A stretch of DNA of 8,208 nt, taken from Saprospiraceae bacterium. Lineage in GTDB: Bacteria > Bacteroidota > Bacteroidia > Chitinophagales > Saprospiraceae. Every line of letters begins with the position of its first letter. Position 1 is the first letter of the stretch. The notes under the pieces were generated by a model that made no database searches, was not told where the DNA came from, and saw nothing but the letters and a program-made list of their open reading frames with translations. A program made the translations under genes and the position numbers. This document shows, one piece after another, positions 7,221-8,208 of the stretch. The stretch spans positions 1 to 8,208 of the forward strand of contig JAEUUM010000298.1 in assembly GCA_016787375.1 (NCBI GenBank), given 5' to 3'.

Positions 7221-7341
7221 TGAACCGGCAGAATTCCCGATATTAATTTAGGTTTCTGTCCTTTTATATAATTTCGAATTTATTTAGCAACATGTACTCT
7301 GATTTGGTTTCGGCATTCAGCTGAACTGAAATTTTATTAAA
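7221..7341. other. Intergenic gap before the helicase gene
   Basis: No gene, clear promoter or terminator is seen in these 121 bases. The only notable element is a perfect 10-bp palindrome, TTCAGCTGAA (7316-7325), 16 nt before the helicase ATG. It could be an operator or a chance event. Confidence 0.4.
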
Positions 7342-8208
7342 ATGATAAAAAAAACCCTTCAAAACCTTGGTATCGATGCATTGAATGAAATGCAAAATGC
7401 CATGCTAAAAGCAACCAAGGACCATCGGGAAGTGGTGTTACTGGCTCCTACCGGATCAGGAAAAACACTGGGATTCTTACTTCCTGCATTTTTAAACTTA
7501 AAGACCAGTGTTAAAGGTATTCAAGTATTAATCATTGTGCCCTCCAGAGAACTCGCCATTCAAATAGAGCAGGTTTTTAAGCAAATGGGTACCGGATTTA
7601 AGGTTAACGCATTTTATGGAGGGCATTCCAGCCGTACCGAAAAAAACAACCTAACCGAACCACCTGCGGTTTTAATAGGTACTCCCGGTAGATTAGCTTA
7701 TCATTTCCGAACCGAGCATATCGATCCGTTAAACATTCACACCATTATCCTGGACGAGTTTGATAAATCTCTTGAGTTTGGATTTACAAAAGACATGACT
7801 TCTATACTCAAAAACTTGAAACATGTTAAAAATAAATTTCTCACTTCTGCTACCAACATGGATGAATTTCCGAAATTTATTGGGATTCGCCAACCCTATG
7901 AGCTGAACTATTTGGAGGAGGCAGATTTGAAGCCATCAGGCCTAAGGTACAGTAAAGTAGAGGTACATGGCCCGGACAAGACAGATGCGCTCTATCATTT
8001 GCTCTGCCATCTTGCAGGACAACCAACACTTGTATTTTTCAATCATCGCGAAGGTGTGAGTAAAATAAGTGAATTATTGGAGAATAAAGGCATTAAACAC
8101 GGAGTTTTTCAAGGCGGAATGGAACAAGATGACCGAGAAGAGGCTTTAATAAAGTTCAGGAATGGTAGCCATAATGTATTACTTTGTACAGACCTTGCCT
8201 CAAGAGGA
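7342..8208 (+). CDS. DEAD-box-family ATP-dependent RNA helicase, C-terminus cut by window edge
   Basis: This is a superfamily 2 helicase that would unwind or remodel RNA, for example in ribosome assembly or mRNA turnover. The 289 visible residues carry the motifs in order: Q motif around LNEMQ (14-18), motif I APTGSGKT (35-42), Ia PSRELAIQ (67-74), Ib TPGRL (114-118), motif II as DEFD (138-141) instead of DEAD, motif III SAT (169-171), motif IV VFFNH (231-235), and the start of motif V LCTDLASRG (281-289). Motif VI and any C-terminal RNA-binding tail lie beyond the edge. The N-terminus is short: only 17 residues precede the Q-motif glutamine, so the upstream aromatic residue common in the family is not present in the usual form. 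The ATG at 7342 is the first possible start after an in-frame stop at 7327. It has no Shine-Dalgarno sequence. Confidence 0.95.
   Translation, partial: MIKKTLQNLGIDALNEMQNAMLKATKDHREVVLLAPTGSGKTLGFLLPAFLNLKTSVKGIQVLIIVPSRELAIQIEQVFKQMGTGFKVNAFYGGHSSRTEKNNLTEPPAVLIGTPGRLAYHFRTEHIDPLNIHTIILDEFDKSLEFGFTKDMTSILKNLKHVKNKFLTSATNMDEFPKFIGIRQPYELNYLEEADLKPSGLRYSKVEVHGPDKTDALYHLLCHLAGQPTLVFFNHREGVSKISELLENKGIKHGVFQGGMEQDDREEALIKFRNGSHNVLLCTDLASRG

Noticed and set aside
1..8208. Mobile element, prophage, CRISPR array or defence system
   Set aside because: No transposase, integrase, direct-repeat array or toxin-antitoxin-like pair was seen; all recognisable genes are housekeeping, regulatory or envelope-related.

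Overview
The window looks like ordinary chromosomal DNA from a member of the Bacteroidota, possibly a Saprospiria- or Chitinophagia-like lineage; the phylum is fairly safe and the finer placement is a guess. The reasons are low GC, no Shine-Dalgarno sequences at the starts, matches to the Bacteroidota promoter element TAnnTTTG, a sigma-54 activator with the GSFTSA loop variant that I associate with this phylum, and a glycosyltransferase of a type I associate with the same group. Both ends cut through genes. I see no tRNA, rRNA, CRISPR array, insertion sequence or prophage.

The left half is read on the minus strand. From right to left it holds recR (recombinational repair), a membrane glycosyltransferase fused to a shrunken sugar-phosphotransferase-like module, and an M20 amidohydrolase. 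The three genes are separated by only 4 nt at each junction, so they almost certainly form one operon. After a 240-bp, very AT-rich gap with a good Bacteroidota promoter candidate comes an NtrC-type response regulator, which runs off the left edge.

The right half is read on the plus strand. It starts from a 136-bp divergent region shared with recR. It holds the E2 subunit of pyruvate dehydrogenase (one lipoyl domain), a small CoA-binding Rossmann protein 6 nt downstream, a small exported TonB-C-terminal-like protein with a TTG start, and the N-terminal 289 residues of a DEAD-box-family helicase that runs off the right edge.

Most of this is housekeeping and I do not see a convincing new system. 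The most interesting object is the glycosyltransferase. Its N-terminal GT2 domain looks intact, but its C-terminal half resembles a WbaP/WcaJ-type phosphoglycosyltransferase whose catalytic core is missing. Two smaller points are the pairing of a CoA-binding protein with the CoA-using E2 enzyme, and a non-canonical GAFTGA loop in the response regulator.
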